Source: Cellulosimicrobium cellulans
GTDB lineage: Bacteria; Actinomycetota; Actinomycetes; Actinomycetales; Cellulomonadaceae
Reading direction: 5' to 3'
DNA: 64,000 nucleotides
Assembly (NCBI RefSeq): GCF_024124905.1
Contig: NZ_JAMXST010000006.1
Span: 124,001-188,000, forward strand
Shown one piece after another: positions 41,589 to 50,051 of the stretch. Below the pieces are notes generated by a model. The model was not told the origin of the DNA. It worked only from the letters and a program-made list of their open reading frames with translations, and did no database searches. Position 1 is the first letter of the stretch. Every line of letters starts with the position of its first letter. The position numbers and the translations under genes are program-made.

Positions 41589-42608
41589 TCAGAACGCGTA
41601 GCCGAACCGGCCCCAGTCGGGGTCGCGGCGTTCGAGGAACGCGTCGCGGCCCTCCACGGCCTCGTCCGTGAGGTAGGCCAGCCGCGTCGCCTCGCCCGCG
41701 AAGACCTGCTGGCCCATGAGCCCGTCGTCCGCGAGGTTGAACGCGAACTTGAGCATCCGGATCGCCTGCGGCGACTTCGTCGCGATCACGCGCGCGTACT
41801 CGATCGCGAGCGCCTCCAGGTCGGCGTGGTCCGCGACCTCGTTCACCGCGCCCCACTCGTACGCGTCCTGCGCCGAGTACTCCCGCGCGAGGAAGAAGAT
41901 CTCCCGCGCCCGCTTCTGCCCCACCTGCCGCGCCAGGTACGCCGAGCCGTAGCCCCCGTCGAACGACCCGACGTTCGCGTCGGTCTGCTTGAAGCGCGCG
42001 TGCTCGCGGCTCGCGATCGACAGGTCGGCGACGACGTGCAGCGAGTGCCCGCCTCCTGCGGCCCACCCGTTGACGACCGCGACCACGACCTTGGGCATCG
42101 TCCGGATCAGCCGCTGCACCTCGAGGATGTGCAGGCGCCCCGCACGCCCCGGGTCGACGGCGTCGCGCGTGTGCACCTCGCCGCCACCGTCGGGCGCGGT
42201 CGTGTACTGGTAGCCGGAGCGCCCGCGGATCCGCTGGTCGCCCCCGGAGCAGAACGCCCACCCGCCGTCCTTGGGGGACGGGCCGTTGCCCGTGAGGAGC
42301 ACCGTCCCGACGTCGGACGTCATGCGCGCGTGGTCGAGCACGCGGTACAGCTCGTCCACGGTGTGGGGGCGGAACGCGTTGCGCACCTCGGGCCGGTCGA
42401 ACGCGACGCGCACGACGGGCAGGTCGCGCACGACGGCGCCGTCGGCGTCGCGCTCCACGCCCCGGTGGTAGGTGACGTCGGTCAGTCCCTCGAACCCGGC
42501 GACGTCGCGCCACGCGCCCGGGTCGAACGTCTCCGACACCTGGCGGGGGAGCGCGTGCGGGCGGGGGCCGTCGGCGGGGGCTGCGGGGGTGGGGTCGGTG
42601 CTGGTCAC
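41589..42608 (-). CDS. menB: 1,4-dihydroxy-2-naphthoyl-CoA synthase MenB
   Basis: 339 residues from GTG 42608. A crotonase fold with FCSGGDQRIRGRSGY (oxyanion hole region), VVAVVNGWAAGGGHSLHVV and the C-terminal DPDWGRFGYAF typical of MenB. It closes the second ring of the naphthoquinone from o-succinylbenzoyl-CoA. The N-terminal 50 residues are longer than in Escherichia MenB. The -10-like TACCGT supports GTG 42608 rather than an upstream GTG at 42617. The DMT transporter gene ends five bases upstream. Confidence 0.92.
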   Translation of the reverse strand: MTSTDPTPAAPADGPRPHALPRQVSETFDPGAWRDVAGFEGLTDVTYHRGVERDADGAVVRDLPVVRVAFDRPEVRNAFRPHTVDELYRVLDHARMTSDVGTVLLTGNGPSPKDGGWAFCSGGDQRIRGRSGYQYTTAPDGGGEVHTRDAVDPGRAGRLHILEVQRLIRTMPKVVVAVVNGWAAGGGHSLHVVADLSIASREHARFKQTDANVGSFDGGYGSAYLARQVGQKRAREIFFLAREYSAQDAYEWGAVNEVADHADLEALAIEYARVIATKSPQAIRMLKFAFNLADDGLMGQQVFAGEATRLAYLTDEAVEGRDAFLERRDPDWGRFGYAF

Positions 42609-42613
42609 GACCG

Positions 42614-43639
42614 TCACGGTAGCCGCTGCGGGGCGAGGCTCGCGCTCGGTGCGGGGGCCGGCTCCTCGGCGCGGCGTGCGGGCGCCGGCGCGTCGGGGCG
42701 CCGCGACGTCGCCGCGAGGCCGAGGACGAGCCCGGCCCCGACGACGAGGGTCCCGACGACGGAGCGGGCGTCGGGCGACTCGAACCCGAGGGCGACCGAG
42801 GCCCCGAGCGCCGCGACGGGCAGGAGACCCGCGAACAGCCCGGCCCGCGCGGGGCCGATCGCGGCGAGCCCGGAGTACCAGAGGAGGAACGCCACGGCCG
42901 TGACGACGACGGCGAGGTACGCGAGCGCGGCGAGCTCGGCCGCGTCGGGCACGACGAGGAACGCCTGCCCCGTGACCTGCTGCCGGACGAGGCCGAGCAG
43001 CGCGAGCTGCGGGACGGCGAGGACGCACGCGTACGCGGAGACGCGCAGCGCACCGAGCGTCGGCAGGAGCGGCACGGCGAGCAGCGAGAAGCACACCTCG
43101 CACGCGAGCGCGCCGAGCGCGAGCGCGACGCCGACGGGGTCGCCGGAGCCGCCGCCCTCGACGGCCACGACGCCGGCCGTCACCACGACCGCCGCCGCGA
43201 GGGTCCGGACCGCGACGCGGCGCGCCCGCAGCGCGGCGGCCGCGGCGAGCACGACCGGCGAGGCGCCGACGACGGCCCCGACGAGGGACGGGTCCGCGCG
43301 GCCCGCGCTCTCGACGACGAGGACGCTGAACCCCACGAGCCCGGTCGCGGCGAGCGCGAGGAGGCGGAGCAGCGCGCGCGGCGACGGCAGGACCCACGGC
43401 ACGCGGCGCGCGGCGAGCACGGCGAGCAGGACGAGCGCCGCGACGGCGTAGCGCGCGGCCTGGCCGCCGAGCACCGGGAAGTCCGCGAGGGCGGCGGACG
43501 CGACGAACGACGAGCCGACGATCACCATGCCGACGGCGCACCGCAGGTCGCCGGACCCCGCCGGTCCGGGGAGGCCGGGCGCACGACCGACGACGTCGGA
43601 CCGAGAGCCGTGGCGAGAGGGACGTGCGAGGAGGGACAT
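42614..43639 (-). CDS. EamA/DMT-type transporter
   Basis: 341 residues with ten predicted membrane helices in two EamA repeats; VVGSSFVASAALADFPVL and LVVVTAVAFLLWYSGLAAIG are typical. ATG 43639 lies 6 bases after a -10-like TACGGT. It is divergent from a MocR regulator and probably exports an amino acid or related amine under its control. The C terminus is an Arg/Pro-rich tail. Substrate unknown. Confidence 0.82.
   Translation of the reverse strand: MSLLARPSRHGSRSDVVGRAPGLPGPAGSGDLRCAVGMVIVGSSFVASAALADFPVLGGQAARYAVAALVLLAVLAARRVPWVLPSPRALLRLLALAATGLVGFSVLVVESAGRADPSLVGAVVGASPVVLAAAAALRARRVAVRTLAAAVVVTAGVVAVEGGGSGDPVGVALALGALACEVCFSLLAVPLLPTLGALRVSAYACVLAVPQLALLGLVRQQVTGQAFLVVPDAAELAALAYLAVVVTAVAFLLWYSGLAAIGPARAGLFAGLLPVAALGASVALGFESPDARSVVGTLVVGAGLVLGLAATSRRPDAPAPARRAEEPAPAPSASLAPQRLP
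42616..42621 (-). promoter_or_regulatory. -10-like TACCGT before menB
   Basis: Minus-strand TACCGT ends 7 bases before GTG 42608. It lies inside the last codons of the DMT gene, so menB can be expressed without it. Confidence 0.45.
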
Positions 43640-43645
43640 GCGTCG

Positions 43646-43651
43646 ACCGTA
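43646..43651 (-). promoter_or_regulatory. -10-like TACGGT for the DMT gene
   Basis: Minus-strand TACGGT ends 6 bases before ATG 43639, the leaderless spacing seen elsewhere in the window. Confidence 0.45.
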
Positions 43652-43660
43652 GGGACGCCC

Positions 43661-43706
43661 CTGGACCAGGGTGCAGGTCCAGATCCTGCCTGGTTCACTG
43701 GGCCAG
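43661..43706. promoter_or_regulatory. CTGGRCCAG direct repeats in the MocR-DMT gap
   Basis: CTGGACCAG (43661-43669) and CTGGGCCAG (43698-43706) are palindromic nonamers 37 bp apart, with a third CTGG at 43690. MocR/PdxR regulators often bind direct repeats in such gaps. The second copy touches the ATG at 43707, so binding could block the regulator's own start. Confidence 0.45.
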
Positions 43707-45167
43707 ATGGTGACCCGGATCGAGCCCGACGCGCTGCTGCTCGCCCTCGGCCCGCGCCCCGGGCGCGACGTCGGCCGGTGGCTGCAGGCCGGTCTGCGCG
43801 CGGCCGTGGTGGACGGGCGCCTCGAGGCGGGCGCGGCGCTCCCGTCGAGCCGCGACGCGGCGGCGGTGCTCGGCCTCTCGCGCGGCACCGTGACCACCGC
43901 CGTCGACGTGCTCGTCGGCGAAGGGCTGCTCGTGTCCCGGCCCCGGTCGGGGGTGGTCGTCGCGGCGCTGCCCGCGCCGCCGTCGGGCCGTCCGGGGACG
44001 GCGGCGGGCCCGGCCGGTGCGGTGCCCGGCGCGGAGCCCGGACCCCGGCGGGCGTCAGGGGCGGCGCGGCCGGCGAGCGTCGGGACGCCCGACCCTGCGC
44101 TCTTCCCCCGCGCCGCGTGGGCGCGCGCCGTGCGCGACGGGATGCGGGGACTGGCCGACGCCGACCTGGGCTACCCGGACCCGCAGGGGCTGCCGGCGCT
44201 GCGCGAGGCGCTCGCGGTCCACCTGCGCCGAGCGCGCGGCGCCCACGTCGGGGCGGAGGACGTGGTCGTGGTGAGCGGGGTCGCGCAGGCGCTCTCCCTC
44301 CTCGCCCGGCTGCTCGTCGCGGGGCGGGTCGCGGGCGCGCGACCGGCGGGGCCCGTGCGCGTGGCGGTCGAGGACCCGTCGTCGCGCGGGGCGCTCGAGC
44401 TGCTGCGCGACGCCGGCCTGCGCACCGTCGGCGTGCCGGTGGACACGGAGGGTCTGCGCGCGGACCTGCTGCCCGACGACGCGCGCGCCGTCCTCGTGAC
44501 GCCCGCCCACCAGTTCCCGCGCGGGGTCGTGCTCGGCCCCGCGCGACGGCGCGCCCTCGTCGCCTGGGCCGCGGCGGGCGACCGCCTCGTGCTCGAGGAC
44601 GACTACGACGCCGAGCTGCGCTACGACCGGGAGCCGGTCGCCTCGGTGCGGGCCCTGGACCCGGAGCGGGTCGTGCTGCTCGGCTCCGTGTCCAAGCTCC
44701 TCTCGCCCGCGCTGCGGCTCGGCTGGGTCGTGGCGCCGCCGCGCGTCGTCGGGCCCCTGGTGGAGGCGAAGCGGCACGCGGACCTCGGGACGTCCGTGCC
44801 CGAGCAGGCGGCGCTCGCGGCGCTGCTCGGCTCGGGCGCCTACCAGCGCCACCTGCGCCGGGCCCGGCTCGTGTACCAGCGGCGGCGGCGCCTGCTGCTC
44901 GACGCGCTCGCGCACGCCCTGCCCGGGGTCGAGGTGGGCGGGGTCGCCGCCGGGCTCCATCTCGTCGTCCCGCTCCCCGGCCCGGCCGCCGAGCGCGCCG
45001 CGGTCGCGGGCCTGCACGCGGCGGGCGTGCCCGCCGAGCCGCTGAGCGGGACGGGGGTGGACCGCCACGAGGCGGGGGTGGTGGTCGGGACCGCGCGCGT
45101 GCGCGACGGCGACGTCGAGCGCGTCGCGCGCGTGCTCCGGGCGGCGGTCTTGACGGGTCCCGGGTAA
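43707..45167 (+). CDS. MocR/PdxR-type regulator (GntR helix plus aminotransferase domain)
   Basis: 486 residues. A GntR winged helix (about 15-85; ALPSSRDAAAVLGLSRGTVTTAVDVL) is joined by an Ala/Pro linker to a fold-type I aminotransferase domain (about 120-480). DDYDAELRYDREPVASV and LLGSVSKLLSPALRLGW include the Asp and the Lys expected to bind pyridoxal phosphate. MocR proteins sense PLP or amino-acid-PLP adducts. It probably controls the divergent DMT gene. Its stop codon overlaps the operator of the next transcription unit. Confidence 0.87.
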   Translation: MVTRIEPDALLLALGPRPGRDVGRWLQAGLRAAVVDGRLEAGAALPSSRDAAAVLGLSRGTVTTAVDVLVGEGLLVSRPRSGVVVAALPAPPSGRPGTAAGPAGAVPGAEPGPRRASGAARPASVGTPDPALFPRAAWARAVRDGMRGLADADLGYPDPQGLPALREALAVHLRRARGAHVGAEDVVVVSGVAQALSLLARLLVAGRVAGARPAGPVRVAVEDPSSRGALELLRDAGLRTVGVPVDTEGLRADLLPDDARAVLVTPAHQFPRGVVLGPARRRALVAWAAAGDRLVLEDDYDAELRYDREPVASVRALDPERVVLLGSVSKLLSPALRLGWVVAPPRVVGPLVEAKRHADLGTSVPEQAALAALLGSGAYQRHLRRARLVYQRRRRLLLDALAHALPGVEVGGVAAGLHLVVPLPGPAAERAAVAGLHAAGVPAEPLSGTGVDRHEAGVVVGTARVRDGDVERVARVLRAAVLTGPG

Positions 45168-45187
45168 CTGGTACGTTAGTACCAGTT
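45150..45187 (+). promoter_or_regulatory. SMR/TetR promoter with a perfect 22-bp TetR-type operator
   Basis: TTGACG (45150-45155) and TACGTT (45172-45177) with a 16-base gap form a good promoter. AACTGGTAC (45166-45174) and GTACCAGTT (45179-45187) are exact inverse complements with a 4-base spacer and cover the -10. The TetR protein encoded two genes downstream is the obvious ligand. The -35 lies inside the mocR coding end. Confidence 0.75.
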
Positions 45188-45242
45188 CTGCGCACGACGG
45201 CGGGCCCTGCCACCCGGTGCGCCGACCCGAGGGAGTCTCCCC

Positions 45243-45566
45243 ATGGCATGGATCGTCCTCATCCTCTCCGGCATGCTCGAGGCCGGCTGGGCTCTCAGCC
45301 TCAAGGCGTCGCACGGCTTCACCCGGCTGTGGCCGAGCGTCGCGTTCGTCGTCATGCTCGTCCTGAGCATGGTCGGCCTGAGCATCGCCCTGAAGTCCCT
45401 GCCCGTCGGCGTGGCCTACGGTGTCTGGGTGGGGATCGGCGCCTCGCTGACCGCGATCCTCGCCGTCGTCCTGTTCGACGAGCCCGTCACGATCCTCAAG
45501 GTGATCTCCCTCGTGCTGATCGTCGCGGGGGTCGTGGGGCTCAACCTCTCCGGGGGAGGGCACTGA
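45243..45566 (+). CDS. SMR transporter, SugE/Gdx type
   Basis: 107 residues, four membrane helices. The essential glutamate is E13 in GMLEAGWALSLK; the first helix and KSLPVGVAYGVW match SugE/Gdx more than EmrE-type drug pumps. Gdx proteins export guanidinium in exchange for protons. A TetR gene follows five bases after the stop, and a TetR-like operator overlaps the promoter, so expression is probably induced by a cation or drug ligand. I see no guanidine riboswitch in the short leader. Confidence 0.85.
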   Translation: MAWIVLILSGMLEAGWALSLKASHGFTRLWPSVAFVVMLVLSMVGLSIALKSLPVGVAYGVWVGIGASLTAILAVVLFDEPVTILKVISLVLIVAGVVGLNLSGGGH

Positions 45567-45571
45567 CACCG

Positions 45572-46177
45572 ATGCCGACCGAGACCGTCGACCCGCGACC
45601 CGCACCGCGTCGTCAGGCGCGCGGGGTCGCGCGCCGTGACGCGATCGTCCGCGCCGCCGCGGACCTCATCCTCCAGGAGGGCCCCGCCGCGGTGACCCAC
45701 CGCGCCGTCGCGTCCCGGGCCGACGTCCCGCTCGCCGCCACGACGTACTACTTCACCGGGCTCGACGACCTCATCGGCGCGGCCGGCGAGGTCGTCGTCT
45801 CCGGGTGGGCGGACCACGCGCGAGGAGCCGCCGAGCGGGCCGCGCGGGGCGGGGACCAGGCGCGCGAGGACGCGCACGTGCTCGTCGACGCGGTCCTGCC
45901 GCCCGGCGGGGAGAGCGAGCTGCGCGGCTTCTACGAGCACCTCGTGGGCGCGGGCCGCTACCCCGCGCTCGCGCGTGCCTACGGCGAGGGCCGGCAGGGG
46001 CTCGACGACGCCGTCGCCCAGCTCCTCGCGGTGCGCGGGCTCGCGAGCGTGCCGCCCGCGCTGCTCATCGCCGTGGTGGACGGCGCCGCGGTGAGCGCGC
46101 TGAGCGAGGGGCACGACGTGCGCGACCTCGCCCTGCAGCTCGTCCGCGAGCTCGTGGCCCGGTCGCGCGCGAGCTGA
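45572..46177 (+). CDS. TetR-family regulator
   Basis: 201 residues from ATG 45572. The helix-turn-helix lies at about 20-65: RRDAIVRAAADLILQEGPAA, THRAVASRADVPLAATTYYF. The C-terminal ligand domain (about 75-200) is helical and Ala-rich. It is in one operon with the SMR transporter and should bind the 45166-45187 palindrome, repressing both genes. Confidence 0.85.
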   Translation: MPTETVDPRPAPRRQARGVARRDAIVRAAADLILQEGPAAVTHRAVASRADVPLAATTYYFTGLDDLIGAAGEVVVSGWADHARGAAERAARGGDQAREDAHVLVDAVLPPGGESELRGFYEHLVGAGRYPALARAYGEGRQGLDDAVAQLLAVRGLASVPPALLIAVVDGAAVSALSEGHDVRDLALQLVRELVARSRAS

Positions 46178-46221
46178 CGACCGGCCGAGGACGGGTCGGG
46201 CACCGCGCCGGACGGTCGCGA

Positions 46222-46227
46222 TAGCCT
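46222..46227 (+). promoter_or_regulatory. -10-like TAGCCT for the DUF1345 gene
   Basis: TAGCCT ends 8 bases before ATG 46236. The transcript would start two or three bases before the ATG. Confidence 0.45.
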
Positions 46228-46235
46228 CGCGGGCC

Positions 46236-46952
46236 ATGAGCCGTCGACCCGCGTCCACCCGACCCGCCCTGCGCGACCGCCTGGTCGCGGAGAGCGTCCG
46301 CTCGCTCACGTCGACCGGCGTCGCGCTCGTGCTGGGACCCCTCGCGGTCGTCCTCGCGGTCCGTCCGCTCGGGCTCGACGACGGCACCGCGCCCGTCGCG
46401 GCCGGCCTCCTCGTGTGGGTGGTGCTGTCGGGGCTGTACTGCGTGCTCACGTGCGTGGCGTTCGCCGGGCGTCGCGGGCCCGCGCTCGAGCAGGCGCTCG
46501 TCGCGGCGCACCCCGACGGCCGGGGCCGGGTCGGCACGTGGCTCCTCGGCGGGGGCTCGGCGGCGTGGTCGGTCCAGTTCGCGCTCATGGCCCTGCTCGT
46601 CGGGTTCGTGCTCGCCCAAGGGGTCGCGTGGGCCGCCGTCCCCGCGATCACGGTGCTCGGCGTCGCGGTGATCGTCGTGTCGTGGGTGACGGTCCTCGTC
46701 TCCTACTCCGTGCACTACGCCCGGCGCGACGTCGCGGCGGGCGACGGCGGGTTCGCGTTCCCGGGGCAGGGACCGCGGGCCTTCGCCGACTACGTGTACC
46801 TCGCGGCGGGCGTGAGCACCACGTTCTCCACCGCCGACGTCACCGTGCTCGACACGGGGACGCGCCGGATGGTCACGACGCACGCCGTCGTGGCGTTCGC
46901 GTTCAACGCGGTGATCGTCGCGCTCGTGGTCGCGGTGCTCGTGAACGCCTGA
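46236..46952 (+). CDS. DUF1345 membrane protein
   Basis: 238 residues with five or six membrane helices. FADYVYLAAGVSTTFSTADV near residue 190 and the SYSVHYARRD loop are DUF1345 signatures. These proteins are of unknown function; the late segment recalls the pore region of ion channels. The gene has its own promoter and no clear functional link with menC downstream. Confidence 0.72.
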   Translation: MSRRPASTRPALRDRLVAESVRSLTSTGVALVLGPLAVVLAVRPLGLDDGTAPVAAGLLVWVVLSGLYCVLTCVAFAGRRGPALEQALVAAHPDGRGRVGTWLLGGGSAAWSVQFALMALLVGFVLAQGVAWAAVPAITVLGVAVIVVSWVTVLVSYSVHYARRDVAAGDGGFAFPGQGPRAFADYVYLAAGVSTTFSTADVTVLDTGTRRMVTTHAVVAFAFNAVIVALVVAVLVNA

Positions 46953-46996
46953 GCGGCGAGCCGACGCCCGGCGACGTGGGGGAGCGTGCGGTGGCC

Positions 46997-47002
46997 TAGC
47001 CT
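46997..47002 (+). promoter_or_regulatory. -10-like TAGCCT for menC-menD
   Basis: TAGCCT ends 7 bases before GTG 47010. Confidence 0.45.
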
Positions 47003-47009
47003 GGAGGGC

Positions 47010-48011
47010 GTGCCCGACCGCCTCGAGACCGTCGTCTACCGGACCCCTCTGACCACGCGGTTCCGCGGGCTCGACGCCCGCGACGGCGTGCTGCTGCGCG
47101 GGGAGGCGGGCTGGGGGGAGTTCTCGCCGTTCTGGGACTACGACGACGCCGAGTCGTCCGCCTGGCTGCGGGCCGCCCGCGAGGCGGCCGACCAGGGCTG
47201 GCCCGCCGCCGTCCGCGACCGCGTGCCCGTCAACGTCACGGTCCCCGCCGTCGGGCCGGACCGTGCGCGCGAGCTCGTCGCCGCGTCCGGCGGGTGCCGC
47301 ACCGCGAAGGTCAAGGTCGCCCAGCGCGGACCCGACGGGACGCTCGAGCCCGTGGCCGCGGAGGTCGCGCGCCTCGAGGCCGTGCGCGACGCGCTCGGCC
47401 CGGGCGGGCGGGTCCGGGTCGACGCCAACGGTGCGTGGGACGCCGAGGAGGCCCTGCGGCGCCTGCCGCTCCTCGACCGGGCCGCCGGCGGGCTCGAGTA
47501 CGTCGAGCAGCCGTGCGCGGACGTCGCCGGGCTGGCGGCCGTCCGGCGCGGGCAGCCGGGCGACAGGGCCGTGCCCGTGGCCGCGGACGAGTCGGTCCGC
47601 CGCGCCGAGGACCCGCTCGCCGTGGTCCGCGCCGACGCGGCGGACGTCGTCGTCCTCAAGGTCCAGCCCCTCGGCGGCGTGCGCGCGTGCCTCGACCTCG
47701 CCGACCAGATCGGGATCCCCGTCGTTGTGTCGTCCGCGCTCGAGTCGTCCGTGGGCATCGCCGCGGGCGTCGCGCTCGCCGCCGCGCTCCCCGAGCTCCC
47801 GTACGCGTGCGGCCTCGCGACGGTGAACCTCTTCGCGGCCGACGTCGTGGACCACCCGCTCGTCCCCGTCGACGGCGCCCTGCCCGTCGTCCGCCCCGAG
47901 CCCGCCGCCGCGGCGCTCGCGGCCACCGCGCCCGACGACGAGACGGACCGCCGCTGGCGCGAGCGGCTCGACCGCGTCGCCGGCCTGCTGCTCACGGGGG
48001 GTGCCCGGTGA
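47010..48011 (+). CDS. menC: o-Succinylbenzoate synthase MenC
   Basis: 333 residues of the enolase superfamily. TAKVKVAQ carries the catalytic Lys pair, RVDANGAWD the first metal Asp, EYVEQPCADV the Glu and VAADESVR the third acid, and VLKVQPLGG the second Lys. It dehydrates SHCHC to o-succinylbenzoate. The stop overlaps the menD start by four bases (GTGA). Confidence 0.92.
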   Translation: MPDRLETVVYRTPLTTRFRGLDARDGVLLRGEAGWGEFSPFWDYDDAESSAWLRAAREAADQGWPAAVRDRVPVNVTVPAVGPDRARELVAASGGCRTAKVKVAQRGPDGTLEPVAAEVARLEAVRDALGPGGRVRVDANGAWDAEEALRRLPLLDRAAGGLEYVEQPCADVAGLAAVRRGQPGDRAVPVAADESVRRAEDPLAVVRADAADVVVLKVQPLGGVRACLDLADQIGIPVVVSSALESSVGIAAGVALAAALPELPYACGLATVNLFAADVVDHPLVPVDGALPVVRPEPAAAALAATAPDDETDRRWRERLDRVAGLLLTGGAR

Positions 48012-49954
48012 CCGCGCCCGTGGGCACGCCCGGCCGGGGCGCCGGCGCCCCGCCCGGCGGCGCGCACCTCGACGCTCTGCTCGACGGCCTGGACGCCCAG
48101 CCGCCGGCGGTGCGCAGCGCGTTCGTGCTCGTGCACCGGCTGCTGCACGAGGGCGTCGCCGACGTCGTCCTCGCGCCCGGGTCGCGCAGCGCGCCGCTCG
48201 CCTACGCTCTCGCGGCGGCGTCCGACCTCGGGCGCCTCACGCTGCACGTGCGCGTCGACGAGCGCGCGGCCGGCTTCCTCGCGCTCGGCCTGTCGCGCGG
48301 CGCCGGGCCGGTCGCTCGCGGGGGCGTCCCGCTGCCCCGGCCCGTCGCGGTCGTCACCACGTCCGGGACGGCCGTCGCGAACCTCCACCCCGCGGTGCTC
48401 GAGGCGCACCACACCGGCGTCCCGCTCGTGCTCCTCACCGCCGACCGGCCGCACGAGCTGCGCGGCACGGGCGCCAACCAGACGACGCACCAGGCCGGGA
48501 TCTTCGGACCGGCCGTGCGGTTCGCCGCGGACGTCCCCGCGCCCGACGGGCGCCCGGGCGAGGTGCGCGACCTCCTCGCCGTCGCGACGCGTGCGCTCGC
48601 CGAGGCGGTCGGCGCCCGCTCGGGGCACCCCGGCCCGGTGCACCTCGACCTCGCCTACCGCGAGCCCCTCGTCCCCGACGCGGCGCCCGGCTCCGACGCG
48701 CCCGCCACGGACCCGCGCGGCGTCCGCGCGGCCGTCGTGCTGCCGGCCGCGGCGCCGCCCGAGCCGGCGGAGCCGCAGCCGGGCGGTGACGCCGCTCTCC
48801 CCGGCGTCGCTCCCGTCGCCGTGCCGGTCCCCGGCGGGCGGACCGTCGTCGTCGCGGGCGACGGCGCGGGCCGGGCCGCGCGCGTCCTCGCCGAGGCGCG
48901 CGGCTGGCCGCTGCTCGCGGAGCCGTCGTCGGGGGCGGCGGGCGGCCCGAACCTGGTCGCCGCGCACGCGCTCGTGCTCGGGGTCGACGAGCTCGTGGAC
49001 GGCGTGGAGCACGTCGTCGTGCTCGGCCGGCCGACGCTCTCGCGGCCCGTGCAGCGCCTGCTCGGGCGGCCCGACGTCGAGGTGAGCGTCGTCGCACCGG
49101 GCGCCGGCCCGTGGCCCGACGCCGCGCGCAACGCGTCGACGGTCCTGACGGCGGTGCCCGAACGGTGGCTCGCCCCGCGCCTGGGTGCCCCGGACCCGTC
49201 CGGGCCCGTGCCCGGACCGGCGTCGGACCACGCGACCGACACGGGCTGGCTCGCGCGCTGGCGCGCGGCGTCGGCGGCGGCCGTCGAGGTCGTCGCCGCG
49301 GCGACCGACGGGTCACTGACCGACGGCCCGAGCGTGGCGCGCGCCGTGGTCGGCGCGTGCGGGCCGGACGACCTGCTCGTGGTCGGGTCGTCCAACCCGG
49401 TGCGGGACCTCGCCCTCGTGCTCGGCCTCGACGCGGACGCCCCGCGCGTCCTGGCGAACCGCGGCCTCGCCGGGATCGACGGCACCGTCTCGACCGCGCT
49501 CGGCGCGGCGGTCGCCACCGCCCGGCCGCACCGCCGCACGCGCGCGCTGCTCGGCGACCTCACGTTCCTCCACGACGCGGGCGGGCTGCTGCGCGGTCCG
49601 CACGAGCCGCACGTCGACCTGCAGCTCGTCGTGGTGAACGACGACGGCGGCTCGATCTTCGCGGGCCTCGAGCCGGGCGCCCTGGGGGAGACGTCCGCGG
49701 TGGCGGGGCGCACGTTCGAGCGGGTGTTCGCGACGCCGCACGGCGCGAACCTCGCCCAGCTCTGCGCGGGGTACGGCGTGGACCACCAGCTCGTGCAGGA
49801 CGTCCCCTCGCTGCGGCACGCGCTCGCGGCCCCGAGCCACGGCGTCCAGGTGCTGGAGGTGCACGTGTCGCGGACGGACCGGCGAGAGGCCGGCCTGCGC
49901 CTGGGCGAGCGAGTGCGCGACGCCGTCCGCGCGGCGCTCGCGGCGGACCGCTGA
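48008..49954 (+). CDS. menD: SEPHCHC synthase MenD
   Basis: 648 residues from GTG overlapping menC. It is a thiamine-diphosphate enzyme with an N-terminal domain (DVVLAPGSRSAPLAY, LVLLTADRPHELRGTGANQTTHQ) and a C-terminal ThDP domain (ANRGLAGIDGTVSTALGAA; NDDGGSIF). It joins 2-oxoglutarate to isochorismate in the second step of menaquinone synthesis. The middle region is rich in Ala and Pro and longer than in Escherichia. Confidence 0.92.
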   Translation: MTAPVGTPGRGAGAPPGGAHLDALLDGLDAQPPAVRSAFVLVHRLLHEGVADVVLAPGSRSAPLAYALAAASDLGRLTLHVRVDERAAGFLALGLSRGAGPVARGGVPLPRPVAVVTTSGTAVANLHPAVLEAHHTGVPLVLLTADRPHELRGTGANQTTHQAGIFGPAVRFAADVPAPDGRPGEVRDLLAVATRALAEAVGARSGHPGPVHLDLAYREPLVPDAAPGSDAPATDPRGVRAAVVLPAAAPPEPAEPQPGGDAALPGVAPVAVPVPGGRTVVVAGDGAGRAARVLAEARGWPLLAEPSSGAAGGPNLVAAHALVLGVDELVDGVEHVVVLGRPTLSRPVQRLLGRPDVEVSVVAPGAGPWPDAARNASTVLTAVPERWLAPRLGAPDPSGPVPGPASDHATDTGWLARWRAASAAAVEVVAAATDGSLTDGPSVARAVVGACGPDDLLVVGSSNPVRDLALVLGLDADAPRVLANRGLAGIDGTVSTALGAAVATARPHRRTRALLGDLTFLHDAGGLLRGPHEPHVDLQLVVVNDDGGSIFAGLEPGALGETSAVAGRTFERVFATPHGANLAQLCAGYGVDHQLVQDVPSLRHALAAPSHGVQVLEVHVSRTDRREAGLRLGERVRDAVRAALAADR

Positions 49955-49988
49955 CGACGGCGCCCAGAACTCGCAGCGAACTCCCAGG

Positions 49989-50010
49989 CTCGTTCAAGCC
50001 TCGTTCAAGC
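49989..50010 (+). promoter_or_regulatory. Perfect tandem 11-bp repeat upstream of htrA
   Basis: CTCGTTCAAGC occurs at 49989-49999 and again at 50000-50010. Head-to-tail repeats at 11-bp spacing are typical binding sites of OmpR-type response regulators. The -10-like TGAAGT (50020-50025) lies 10 bases downstream, so the repeats sit where a -35 would be. HtrA genes are often under envelope-stress two-component control. Confidence 0.5.
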
Positions 50011-50051
50011 GCGGCGGTGTGAAGTAGTGGGCAGAACCGAGGAGGCCCACC

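Noticed and set aside
45188-45242. Guanidine riboswitch before the SugE-like gene
   Set aside because: The leader after the TetR operator is only about 55 bases and shows no conserved guanidine aptamer motif.
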